Shown here: positions 8,499-16,725 of the stretch, one piece after another
Numbering within the stretch: position 1 is the stretch's first letter
How the letters are laid out: each line of letters starts with the position of its first letter
NCBI GenBank assembly: GCA_023457435.1
Contig: JAEWLS010000032.1
Location: 5,220 to 69,219 of the forward strand
Direction of reading: 5' to 3'
Source: Pseudomonadota bacterium
Lineage (GTDB): Bacteria > Pseudomonadota > Alphaproteobacteria > Rhizobiales > Rhizobiaceae
DNA length: 64,000 nt
Notes under the pieces: generated by a model
Told to the model about the DNA's origin: nothing
What the model saw: only the letters and a program-made list of their open reading frames with translations
Database searches by the model: none
Translations under genes and position numbers: made by a program

Positions 8499-9515
8499 AT
8501 GACCACCAAGGCCGCCAGCCTAACCCGGTCGCAGAAGGCAGCAGCCATTCTAGTCGCGATGGGCAAGCCGTCGGCTGCCAAGCTGCTCAAGTTCTTCAAG
8601 CCGGACGAGCTGAAGTCGCTCATGGAGGCGGCACGCACGCTGAAGACGATCCCACAGAGCGAACTCGAGAAGATCGTCGCCGAATTCGAGGGCGAGTTCG
8701 TCGAAGGTGCGGGCCTCCTCGATTCGAACGAGCAGATGCGCGGGATCCTCAGCGAGGCGATGACGCCCGAAGAGATCAACGCGATGATGGAAGGCTCGAA
8801 GGCCGCGGTCGCGGGCGACGAACCGCCGCCGCCCGTATGGCCCCGGATCGAGGCATTGCCGTCGGAAAGGCTTGCCGCGATGATTGGCGGCGAGCATCCG
8901 CAGACCATCGCCATGATCCTGACGAACCTCGCGCCGTCGGCTGCTGCCGGAGCGGTCGCACTGTTGCCGAAGGAGGTTCGCGGCGAGGCCGTCAAGCGGA
9001 TGATCTCGATGGGCACCGTGCCGGACAAGGCACGCGAGCTCGTCGAGAACCAGCTGCGCATGCGTCTCGAGGACAAGTCGTCGGCCAAGGACATTTCGGT
9101 GGGCCAGGCGCGCGTCGCGGGCGTGCTCAACGAGCTCGACAAGGACCTGCTCGACCAAGTCATGGAAGACGTCCAGGCGGCCGGCGCGCCGGATCTGGAG
9201 ACCTTGCGATCGAAGCTCTTCTCCTTCGACGACATCATTCATCTCGCACCGCGCGCCCGCGTCACGCTGTTCGACAGCATGCCGAGCGACCTCGTCACCA
9301 TGGCCCTGCGCGGCGCCACGCCAGAACTCACCGAGTCCGTGCTGGCTGCGCTCGGCGCGCGCTCGCGCCGCATGATCGAAGCCGAACTGAAGGACCAGAC
9401 CATAACCCCGCCTGCCGACGAGATCGCCAAGGCGCGCAAGCGCATCGCGTCGAGCGCGATCCGGCTGTCGTCGGAGGGTGCGATCGAGCTTCCGAACCTG
9501 CAAGCCGCCGCTTGA
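8499..9515 (+). CDS. fliG: FliG, flagellar motor switch protein
   Basis: FliG is the rotor protein that takes torque from MotA. The 338-residue length is normal. The N-terminal domain begins LTRSQKAAAILVAMGKPSAA, and the middle domain has the conserved EHPQ motif in MIGGEHPQTIAMILTNLAPS. The C-terminal torque domain carries charged residues in FSFDDIIHLAPRARVTLFDS and SSRRM-like segments (ARSRRMIEAELK). It is followed by flhB after 11 bases. Confidence 0.96.
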   Translation: MTTKAASLTRSQKAAAILVAMGKPSAAKLLKFFKPDELKSLMEAARTLKTIPQSELEKIVAEFEGEFVEGAGLLDSNEQMRGILSEAMTPEEINAMMEGSKAAVAGDEPPPPVWPRIEALPSERLAAMIGGEHPQTIAMILTNLAPSAAAGAVALLPKEVRGEAVKRMISMGTVPDKARELVENQLRMRLEDKSSAKDISVGQARVAGVLNELDKDLLDQVMEDVQAAGAPDLETLRSKLFSFDDIIHLAPRARVTLFDSMPSDLVTMALRGATPELTESVLAALGARSRRMIEAELKDQTITPPADEIAKARKRIASSAIRLSSEGAIELPNLQAAA

Positions 9516-9526
9516 GGCCATAAGCC

Positions 9527-10615
9527 ATGGCCGGCGGCGGTGAGGACAAGGAAAGCAAAACCGAGGAAGCCTCGGAAAAGAAGATTCGCGACACCGTCGA
9601 GAAGGGTCAGCTCCCTTTCGCACGCGAGGCGCCGCTGCTCGCGTCCTTCCTGTCGATACTTCTCTTCACGATGTTCTTCGCCGAAGGCAGCATCACGCGG
9701 CTCGGCCACTTCCTTGCGGTCTTCATGGAGAAGCCCGAGGACTGGCCGCTGCAGTCCGCGCGGGACGTCTCGGCGATCCTGTGGGTAGTCGGCCTGGAGA
9801 TCGCGAAGGCGGTCGCCGTCCTGTTGCTGATGCTCATGGGTGGTGCGATCGGCGCCTCCGTCCTGCAGAACATGCCGCGCGCGGTGCTGGAGCGCATCCA
9901 GCCGAAGTTCTCGAACATCAGCCCGCGTCAGGGCTGGAACCGCCTCTTCGGCGTGAAGGGCTGGGTCGAGTTCGCGAAGCAGATCGCCAAGCTTACCTTC
10001 GCCGGGATCGTGCTTGGGATGGCGATGCGCGAGTCGGCCGGGCTCGTCCTTTCGGGCATGATCACGAGCCCAGCTGCCTTCGGTCTCGTGATCGAGGATA
10101 TCGCCAAGGACATCATCATGTGGATCGCGCTGGCGATGATCGTCATCGCAGCGATCGATATCCTTTGGTCGCGCTATCACTGGCTCGCCGACCTGCGAAT
10201 GACGAAGCAGGAGGTGAAGGACGAGATGAAGCAGACGGTGGGCGATCCGCTGGTGCGCCAGCGCATCCGGTCGCTGCAGCGAGATCGCGCCCGCAAACGC
10301 ATGATGTCCAACGTGCCGAAGGCGACGCTCGTCATCGCCAATCCGACGCACTACGCGATCGCGCTGCGCTACGTCAGATCGGAGAACGATGCGCCGGTGG
10401 TCGTCGCCAAGGGCACGGACCTCGTCGCTTTGCGCATTAGGGAGATCGCCGAAGCCAACGGCGTGCCGGTATTCGAGGACGTCGCGCTCGCCCGCTCCAT
10501 GTACAAGCAAGTCTCGGTCGATAGCATGATACCGTCGCAGTTCTACCAGGCGGTCGCAGAGCTCGTCCGCGCCGTCTACGCACGCAAGCCTGGCGCGCAA
10601 AGCAGGGTCCATTGA
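9527..10615 (+). CDS. flhB: FlhB, flagellar export gate and specificity switch
   Basis: FlhB is the inner-membrane export gate protein that switches substrate class by self-cleavage. The 362-residue protein has a basic N-terminus (EDKESKTEEASEKKIRDTVE), four membrane segments between about residues 33 and 215, and the autocleavage motif NPTH at residues 272-275 within ATLVIANPTHYAIALRY. The conserved DPLVRQRIRSLQRDRARKRM linker precedes it. The stop overlaps the next gene start (TGATG). Confidence 0.97.
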   Translation: MAGGGEDKESKTEEASEKKIRDTVEKGQLPFAREAPLLASFLSILLFTMFFAEGSITRLGHFLAVFMEKPEDWPLQSARDVSAILWVVGLEIAKAVAVLLLMLMGGAIGASVLQNMPRAVLERIQPKFSNISPRQGWNRLFGVKGWVEFAKQIAKLTFAGIVLGMAMRESAGLVLSGMITSPAAFGLVIEDIAKDIIMWIALAMIVIAAIDILWSRYHWLADLRMTKQEVKDEMKQTVGDPLVRQRIRSLQRDRARKRMMSNVPKATLVIANPTHYAIALRYVRSENDAPVVVAKGTDLVALRIREIAEANGVPVFEDVALARSMYKQVSVDSMIPSQFYQAVAELVRAVYARKPGAQSRVH

Positions 10616-11055
10616 TGTTTCGACAGCCGCAGCCGCAAAACCGGGAAGTCATCGTCGCCGATGCCATCAAGGAGGTGGTGAGCGAGTTGCGCATGGTGAA
10701 TGTCGCGGACTATGTCGCCTTCATCCACCTCGAGCAGTTCGCCAACGTCGCCGACATCGTCGACTCCGCGGCGGAACTCTATTTCATGCCGGGCACACTC
10801 AAGCTTGGCCATGGCGGCGAAGTGCACCTCGACTGGCACGGCGAGCCGAAGATCGTGCTCGACCTGGAACTCAAGCCGTCGGGCGCGACGGTGTATTTCA
10901 CCCTCGGCATGACCAGCGAGAACGCGTCCGTGGACGTCAACTATATCGCGTTCGACCAGCCGTCGCCCGAGCCGCACGAGAATACCGCATTCCTCGAGGC
11001 TGCGCTCGGCGCCGCGCGGATCCGGCGCTCGGCGCCGATGCGGATGGCTGGCTGA
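10615..11055 (+). CDS. Conserved hypothetical protein coupled to flhB
   Basis: I do not recognise a domain. The 146-residue protein starts at ATG 10615, which overlaps the flhB stop (TGATG), so translation is coupled. It is soluble with no signal peptide. The N-terminal helix (REVIVADAIKEVVSELRMVN) is followed by an alternating beta-rich section (GTLKLGHGGEVHLDWHGEPK, IVLDLELKPSGATVYFTLGM). S. meliloti has an unnamed gene at the same place between flhB and visR, so it is a conserved member of the rhizobial flagellar regulon. It ends three bases from the convergent visR stop. Confidence 0.8.
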   Translation: MFRQPQPQNREVIVADAIKEVVSELRMVNVADYVAFIHLEQFANVADIVDSAAELYFMPGTLKLGHGGEVHLDWHGEPKIVLDLELKPSGATVYFTLGMTSENASVDVNYIAFDQPSPEPHENTAFLEAALGAARIRRSAPMRMAG

Positions 11056-11058
11056 AGA

Positions 11059-11805
11059 CTAGTCTATGAGACCCAGGCGCAGCGCCTTGGCAACTGCGTG
11101 GACGCGGTTGGTTGCGTCCAGCTTCTGAGTGGAGTTGGTCAGGTACTGGTTCGCGGTGTGGACCGAGAGGCCAAGACGTCCGGCGATTTCCTCGCTGGTG
11201 TGGCCGTTCGCGGTGAGCTTGAGGCATTCGATCTCGCGCCGCGACATTACCGGCAGCGCGGCGGCGACATTCGGTCGAAGACGTGCGACCAGCGCAAACA
11301 GCGCCATGCATCGCGCGTGCATGTCGGCAAGCGACGACATCGTCAGTGCGATCGCATCGCCCGAAAAGACGATCAGTCCGTCGTCTTCACGCTCGGCCGT
11401 GAGCGGCAGGGCGACTGCCGAGCCGGTCGACCCCGGCACAGCCATTCGCTCGGCCCAGATGCAGCGCGACAGGCTGAGCGCGATCGGGCTGAGCTCGGTC
11501 TCGGCCCACCAGAACGGACGCGTCGATTCCACGGCCCTGCGCGCTACCCTCTCGCCCAGCGCATCCGCGAGGGCGGATGTGCGTTCGGCACGTCCAGGAT
11601 ACGCCGCGTCGAGCGACGGCAGCAGACGTCGTGTGTCCCCTGCAGACGGAATGAGAAAGATCGCGAAGTGCTCGGCGCCGCAGTCGGCGGCGAGGCCGCG
11701 AAACCGGTTGGCCACTTCGGGCAGGGTGTCGAAATGAGGAAGCGCGTCGGAACTTTGTCTCGCGGCACGCGGCCGACTGCGCGAGGTCGCCATCAGTAGC
11801 GGCAC
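11059..11805 (-). CDS. visR: VisR-like LuxR-family regulator of motility
   Basis: VisN and VisR form a heteromeric LuxR-type global regulator at the top of the rhizobial flagellar cascade, acting through Rem. This 248-residue protein has an N-terminal sensor-like domain (about 30-170) and a C-terminal LuxR helix-turn-helix with REIECLKLTANGHTSEEIAG followed by RLGLSVHTANQYLTNSTQKL. No receiver domain is present. It follows visN after 22 bases and converges on the flhB operon, as in S. meliloti. Which gene is visN and which is visR is assigned by order, not by sequence comparison. Confidence 0.8.
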   Translation of the reverse strand: MPLLMATSRSRPRAARQSSDALPHFDTLPEVANRFRGLAADCGAEHFAIFLIPSAGDTRRLLPSLDAAYPGRAERTSALADALGERVARRAVESTRPFWWAETELSPIALSLSRCIWAERMAVPGSTGSAVALPLTAEREDDGLIVFSGDAIALTMSSLADMHARCMALFALVARLRPNVAAALPVMSRREIECLKLTANGHTSEEIAGRLGLSVHTANQYLTNSTQKLDATNRVHAVAKALRLGLID

Positions 11806-11827
11806 CTGAAGTGGCGCTGCCCCCGCA

Positions 11828-12535
11828 TCAGATCAGGCCAGCCCTGATGGCCGTAGCGATCGCCATCGCGCGATTGCGCGACGACAGCTTGCGCATGGCA
11901 TGGTTGACGTAGCTCGTGACGGTATTGGTGGCGACGCCTACGATCGTTGCGATCTCCTCGGCGGTCTTGCCTTCCGAGACCCAGCGAAGGCACTCGCGCT
12001 CGCGTTCGGAAATACCTGCCTTGCACGTCGCTCGCGTACGTTCGGACAATGCGGAAAGGGCGTAGGAGAGCGAGAGATGCGCCGCCGGCAGCGCCGTCGC
12101 CGAAATGGAACGGGGGCGCGCCGCCGAAAACAGCAGGGCATGGCAGGCGCCGCCCGATTTGATCCGGGTCGAAGCGATCTCGACATGGCCGTCGGCTTCG
12201 AGAAGAGTTGCCTCTTCGGCGTTTATGAAGGAGCGCCTGGCCGCCTCGGCTGCTGGCCGCCACAGATGCGCGGGCTGGCCGAAGAAGGTTGAGCGCGGCG
12301 CGTGCACCATCCTTCCGATCAGGTCGGGGCCGACCGCCTGGACGGTATCGTAGACCCAGTTGCTCGCCATGATGGACACCGTGCCGCCCGCGCCTTCCGG
12401 CGACAGGTCGACCAGCATGTAGCAGTCGGCGCAGACATCATCGCACAGGCGGCTCAGCAGGCGCGTGAGCCCGGCGCGATCGCGCGGCAGTCCGGCCTCT
12501 TGGGCATCGACACTGATGCGGGCGACGCTGTTCAT
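11828..12535 (-). CDS. visN: VisN-like LuxR-family regulator of motility
   Basis: This is the first gene of the visN-visR pair, encoding 235 residues. The N-terminal two thirds resemble an autoinducer-type ligand domain (CDDVCADCYMLVDLSPEGAG), and the C-terminal LuxR helix-turn-helix reads SERERECLRWVSEGKTAEEI followed by ATIVGVATNTVTSYVNHAMR. There is no receiver domain, so it is not a standard response regulator. In S. meliloti fliF lies beside visN; here a large surface-protein gene occupies that place. The start ATG at 12535 is followed upstream by a 217-base gap that probably holds the vis promoter. Confidence 0.8.
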   Translation of the reverse strand: MNSVARISVDAQEAGLPRDRAGLTRLLSRLCDDVCADCYMLVDLSPEGAGGTVSIMASNWVYDTVQAVGPDLIGRMVHAPRSTFFGQPAHLWRPAAEAARRSFINAEEATLLEADGHVEIASTRIKSGGACHALLFSAARPRSISATALPAAHLSLSYALSALSERTRATCKAGISERERECLRWVSEGKTAEEIATIVGVATNTVTSYVNHAMRKLSSRNRAMAIATAIRAGLI

Positions 12536-12752
12536 GTGGCCGTGCGAATCCTCTCATGTCCGGGCTCCTCGCCCGGTCCGAAACCGTCCGACTCTCAACT
12601 GATTACTTGGCCGGCGGACACTGATTCGCGCCGGTGATGTCAGGAATACGGTGACCGGAGTCGAGGGTCAAGAATCCGAAACGTGAACGAGTCGTTTCGC
12701 CGCGCATCCTTTCTTAACCAGACATTAAGCATGGCGTTTCCATAACCGGCAG

Positions 12753-15700
12753 GTGCCCTGGTCGGGGCGCGGCCCTGTTCGGGTCTGTACCAGTTGTGCG
12801 CGGCTTACGGCTCTGCCGATCGCTTCCAGTGGGGGATCACGCTTCGTCTTCAGGGCGAGCGGTGCGTCGGGGAAGTCGGGTTTGGGAGCCTGGGACCAAG
12901 TTGTCGGTCTGGCCGCGGCTACGCGGAAGCGCATCCGCGCGCGGCATGCGCTCGGCCGCGTGGCGCTCGTCGCGACGATGCTTTCCTCCTCCGCCGCCTG
13001 GTCTGCGCCGCTGGTGCTGTCGGATGTCGGCGCCCCAACGCAGGTTGGCGTCGGTCAAGGCAAACGCGCCATCTGGACGAACGCCGGTACCGTCGGTGGA
13101 ACGTCCGTCGACCTCGTCGCGACCCTTTCGACGGCGGCGCTCAACCACAACTTCACCACGCAGGGCAATCGCGCATCGGTGACGTCGGTCGGCCAGGATC
13201 CGATCTGGATAACCTGGCGGCTGTTCGCAAGCGGATCGGGATACGACGTCACCACGGATACCGGCGGCACGCTCGTTGCTGCCGACATCCACGTACAGCT
13301 GAACGATGTCGACGGTCCGGCGAACGAAGAGGCCTACGTCCCGGTTTGCGACGGGTCGGTCGGCTGGATTCGGATCGAGCAGACCGCGACGACCGGGCGG
13401 ACTTTCGGAATCGTCGCCGGTCGCCTCGACATCTTCAGCCTCATCGGCGACCAGAACTACAACAGCGAGCCGCGGTCGGGGGTGGAAGTTCTCTATCCCA
13501 ACACCAGCACATTCAGTTTCGGGCGCACGGCGAACAACAACTTTTTCATCCGCGTCGACAATCCGTCCTACGCTGAATTCTCGACGTTCGACTACCAGTG
13601 CGCCGACCACAAGAATCCCGTCGCAAACGACGATGTCGCGCAGGGGACGATCGGGACCCCCGTCACCGTCAACATCCTCAACAACGACAGCGCGGTAACC
13701 GGCAATCCCTCGGGGACGGCGAGCGAGTTCGCGCTCCAGTCGGTCAATCTGACAGCCCCCGGCGGCGCGACCGGCGTGCTGACGGATACCGGCGGCGATG
13801 TCTACGAGTTCACGGTGCCGGGCCAAGGGACGTGGTCGTACGACGAGGCGGATGGAGAGCTCGTCTTCACGCCGGTTGGCGGTTTCACCGGCGCCGTGAC
13901 GCCCATCGCCTACACCTATGACAACGCCCTCGGTTCCACCTCGAATGCAGCATCCGTGTCGATCGAATACCCGGCGATCGGCATCGTCAAAACAGCGACG
14001 AAGAACGACGAGATCGTCCCCGATGGACATGCTCAGGTCGGCGAGACGATCGGCTATACCTACCAGGTGCGCAGCATCGGCGCTTTGCCGCTCCAATCGG
14101 TCGCAGTCGCGGAAACTGCTTTTACCGGCAGCGGCGCGGCACCTGTACCTGCCTATCAGTCGGGCGATCTGAACGCCGACAACAGATTGGATGCCGGGGA
14201 GACGTGGGTCTATACGGCGACCTACACGCTGGTTGCCGCCGACATCGTCAATGGAAGCGTCAGCAACCAGGCCACTGCGTCGGCCACGACAGGCACGACG
14301 CCGGTGAGCGATCTTTCCGACAGCTCGCATGCCGCGGACGGCGACGGTGTCGGCACCTTCGGCCCGGGTGCCGGCAATGACGACGCCACCGTGGTCACAT
14401 TCAGCAGCAATCCGATCGTCGCCGAAGATGACACTGCGCCTGCCACAAACGGCACGCTGGGTGCGGCGAACGTCATCGACGTGCTGGCGAACGACACGCT
14501 GAACGGCATCGCCGTGGTGCTGGCGGATATCACGATCAGCGTGACCACACCGGCCAGCCACGCCGGGGTAACGCTCGATACTGCGACGGGATCGGTCAGC
14601 GTTGCGGCGCGGACCCCCGCCGATGACTACACGATCGTCTACCGCATCTGTGAAAACCTCAGCCCGGCCAACTGCGACAGCGCGACCGTTTCCATTCAGG
14701 TCGATGCGGGGGCCATATCGGCCGTCGACGACGTCGTCGCGTCTCCCGTCGACAGCGCGAACGCCCTTGCCGGCGTCATCAACGTTCTGACGAACGACAC
14801 GGTAGCCGGCGCGCAGGCGACCATATCGAACGTGAACGTCTCGGCGGTCGGAGCGCTTCCGGCCGGCTTCACCTTGACGATGCAAGGCGCCGTGGACATC
14901 GCGCAGGGCACCAGCTCCGGCAGCTACAGCTTCAGCTACCGGATCTGCGAAATCCTCAATCCGGCCAATTGCGATACCGCCAACGTATCCATCACCGTCC
15001 AGAAATCAGTACCGGCGATCTCCGGCACGGTGTTCTTCGACGCCAACGGCAACGGGATTTTCGACGCCGGCGAAAGGCGCCTGCCGGGCTACCGGGTCGA
15101 GTTGCGCCAGAACGGCGTATTGGTGAAGCAGACCGTCAGCGCGGCGGACGGCACCTACCGGCTCTTCGATTTCACACCCGGCTCTGGATACGAGCTCATC
15201 TTCATCGACCCTGAGACAAACATCGCGGTCGGTCGGATTGCGAACCTGACGTTCGCCATCAACACGGTACTCGCCGATCAAAACCAGCCGATCGACCCCA
15301 GCGGGGTGATCTACAACGTCGCAACCGGTGCGCCGCTTGCCGGCGTCGTCATCGAGATGCGGACAGCAGGCGGCACCGCGCTGCCGGCCGCGTGTCTTCT
15401 GCCCGGTCAGCAGACGCAGACGACCAAGAGCGATGGCGGCTATCGCTTCGACGTGGTCGCCGGCGCGGATGCGCTGTGTCCTGCCGCCGAGACCGAATAC
15501 CGTCTTGCGATCGTCACCTTCCCGGACGGGATGGAACCTGCTGTCTCGGTGATCGCACCACCGCAGAACGGTGCCCTCGACGCGACCACCTGTCCGGTCG
15601 ATGCGGTGCCGGGTGGCGCCTGCCAGCTTTCGGCCAGCGCCAACCCTCCGGCAGCCGGCGCTCCTACCCCGTATTACCTCGCATTCCGGCTTGCCGCCGG

Positions 15701-16724
15701 AGACCCGAACGTCGTCAACAACCACATCCCGCTGGATCCGCTTGCCACGATCCCGCCCAACGGGCTGTCCGTCACGAAACGCGCCGCAGTCGCCGTAGCG
15801 CGGCGTGACGAGGTCGTGCCCTACGTGATCGTCGCGGCAAACGACAACGGCACCGCCGCCGGCCCGCTGGATCTGGTCGATCGTCTGCCGCCCGGCTTCG
15901 CGTACGTCGAAGGCTCGGCGCGTATCGACGGCACCTCGATGACGCCTGCCAGGAGTGGCCGCTCGCTCACGTTTCCCGGCCTCAAGATCCCTGCTCGCGG
16001 CCGCGTCGAGATCCGCATCTCCGCGCGTATCGGAGCCGACGTCGTTCCCGGCGAGCATGCCAACGAGGCATGGCTCGCAAACCCGGCCGACGGAAAGGCC
16101 CTGACCCTTGTAGCTCGCGCCGTGGTGCGCGTCATGGCCGAGCACGTCTTCGACTGCAGCGATGTCACCGGCAAGGTGTTCGACGATAGAAACCGGGACG
16201 GCGCGCAGGACGAGGGGGAGCGGGGCCTGCCGGCGGTTCGCATCGCGACCGTGAACGGCGTCCTTATCACGACCGACAAGCACGGGCGTTTTTCCGTTCC
16301 GTGCGCCGAACTGCCGGACCAGGCCATCGGGTCGAACTACATCCTCAAGCTCGATCCGCGCTCGCTGCCGAGCGGGTTCGTGGTCACGACCGAGAATCCG
16401 CGTGTTGTCAGGCTGACGGCCGGCAAGGCAGCTAAGATCAACTTCGGCGCCACGGCCGGGCGGACCGTGCAGATCGACATCAACGGCAAGGCATTCCTGC
16501 GCGACGCCTCGACACCGACGGCCGAACTGCTGGTGGGTCTCGAACAACTCGCGACGCTGGAGAACAAGCGCGAGGCTACGCTCACCGTCACGTACCGTGC
16601 CGCGGGCGATGCTTCGGCGCTTGTCGAGGCTCGCGTCACTCAGGTGCGACGGGTTCTTTCACGCATCTGGCGCGATGGCCGCGAGCAGTTGCCGTTCCAG
16701 ATGCGCGTCGTCGGGACGGAATAG
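12753..16724 (+). CDS. Giant modular secreted protein (cadherin-like, DUF11 and SdrD B-like repeats)
   Basis: This frame encodes up to 1323 residues. The precise start is unsure: 12753 is a GTG, and a TTG at about 12886 or a GTG near 12960 could be used; the mature protein probably begins after LSSSAAWSA. Domains in order are a beta-rich N-domain (to about 290), a cadherin-like NDVAQGTIGTPVTVNILNND module, a DUF11 domain (about 408-525), two tandem modules sharing YRICExLxPANCD, an SdrD B-like domain (about 755-830, FDANGNGIFDAGERRLPGYR), another carboxypeptidase-like module, a second DUF11 domain (about 1005-1115), a second SdrD B-like domain (about 1135-1190, FDDRNRDGAQDEGERGLPAV) and a C-terminal segment vaguely like OmpA. 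A surface adhesin or scaffold is likely. It precedes an outer-membrane protein by one base. Confidence 0.8.
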   Translation: MPWSGRGPVRVCTSCARLTALPIASSGGSRFVFRASGASGKSGLGAWDQVVGLAAATRKRIRARHALGRVALVATMLSSSAAWSAPLVLSDVGAPTQVGVGQGKRAIWTNAGTVGGTSVDLVATLSTAALNHNFTTQGNRASVTSVGQDPIWITWRLFASGSGYDVTTDTGGTLVAADIHVQLNDVDGPANEEAYVPVCDGSVGWIRIEQTATTGRTFGIVAGRLDIFSLIGDQNYNSEPRSGVEVLYPNTSTFSFGRTANNNFFIRVDNPSYAEFSTFDYQCADHKNPVANDDVAQGTIGTPVTVNILNNDSAVTGNPSGTASEFALQSVNLTAPGGATGVLTDTGGDVYEFTVPGQGTWSYDEADGELVFTPVGGFTGAVTPIAYTYDNALGSTSNAASVSIEYPAIGIVKTATKNDEIVPDGHAQVGETIGYTYQVRSIGALPLQSVAVAETAFTGSGAAPVPAYQSGDLNADNRLDAGETWVYTATYTLVAADIVNGSVSNQATASATTGTTPVSDLSDSSHAADGDGVGTFGPGAGNDDATVVTFSSNPIVAEDDTAPATNGTLGAANVIDVLANDTLNGIAVVLADITISVTTPASHAGVTLDTATGSVSVAARTPADDYTIVYRICENLSPANCDSATVSIQVDAGAISAVDDVVASPVDSANALAGVINVLTNDTVAGAQATISNVNVSAVGALPAGFTLTMQGAVDIAQGTSSGSYSFSYRICEILNPANCDTANVSITVQKSVPAISGTVFFDANGNGIFDAGERRLPGYRVELRQNGVLVKQTVSAADGTYRLFDFTPGSGYELIFIDPETNIAVGRIANLTFAINTVLADQNQPIDPSGVIYNVATGAPLAGVVIEMRTAGGTALPAACLLPGQQTQTTKSDGGYRFDVVAGADALCPAAETEYRLAIVTFPDGMEPAVSVIAPPQNGALDATTCPVDAVPGGACQLSASANPPAAGAPTPYYLAFRLAAGDPNVVNNHIPLDPLATIPPNGLSVTKRAAVAVARRDEVVPYVIVAANDNGTAAGPLDLVDRLPPGFAYVEGSARIDGTSMTPARSGRSLTFPGLKIPARGRVEIRISARIGADVVPGEHANEAWLANPADGKALTLVARAVVRVMAEHVFDCSDVTGKVFDDRNRDGAQDEGERGLPAVRIATVNGVLITTDKHGRFSVPCAELPDQAIGSNYILKLDPRSLPSGFVVTTENPRVVRLTAGKAAKINFGATAGRTVQIDINGKAFLRDASTPTAELLVGLEQLATLENKREATLTVTYRAAGDASALVEARVTQVRRVLSRIWRDGREQLPFQMRVVGTE

Positions 16725-16725
16725 C

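Noticed and set aside
12837..14885. A 682-codon minus-strand frame opposite the giant secreted protein
   Set aside because: It mirrors a real gene with clear domains; high GC keeps the opposite frame open.
15006..16547. A 513-codon minus-strand frame in the same gene
   Set aside because: Antisense shadow, no motifs, composition unlike a real protein.
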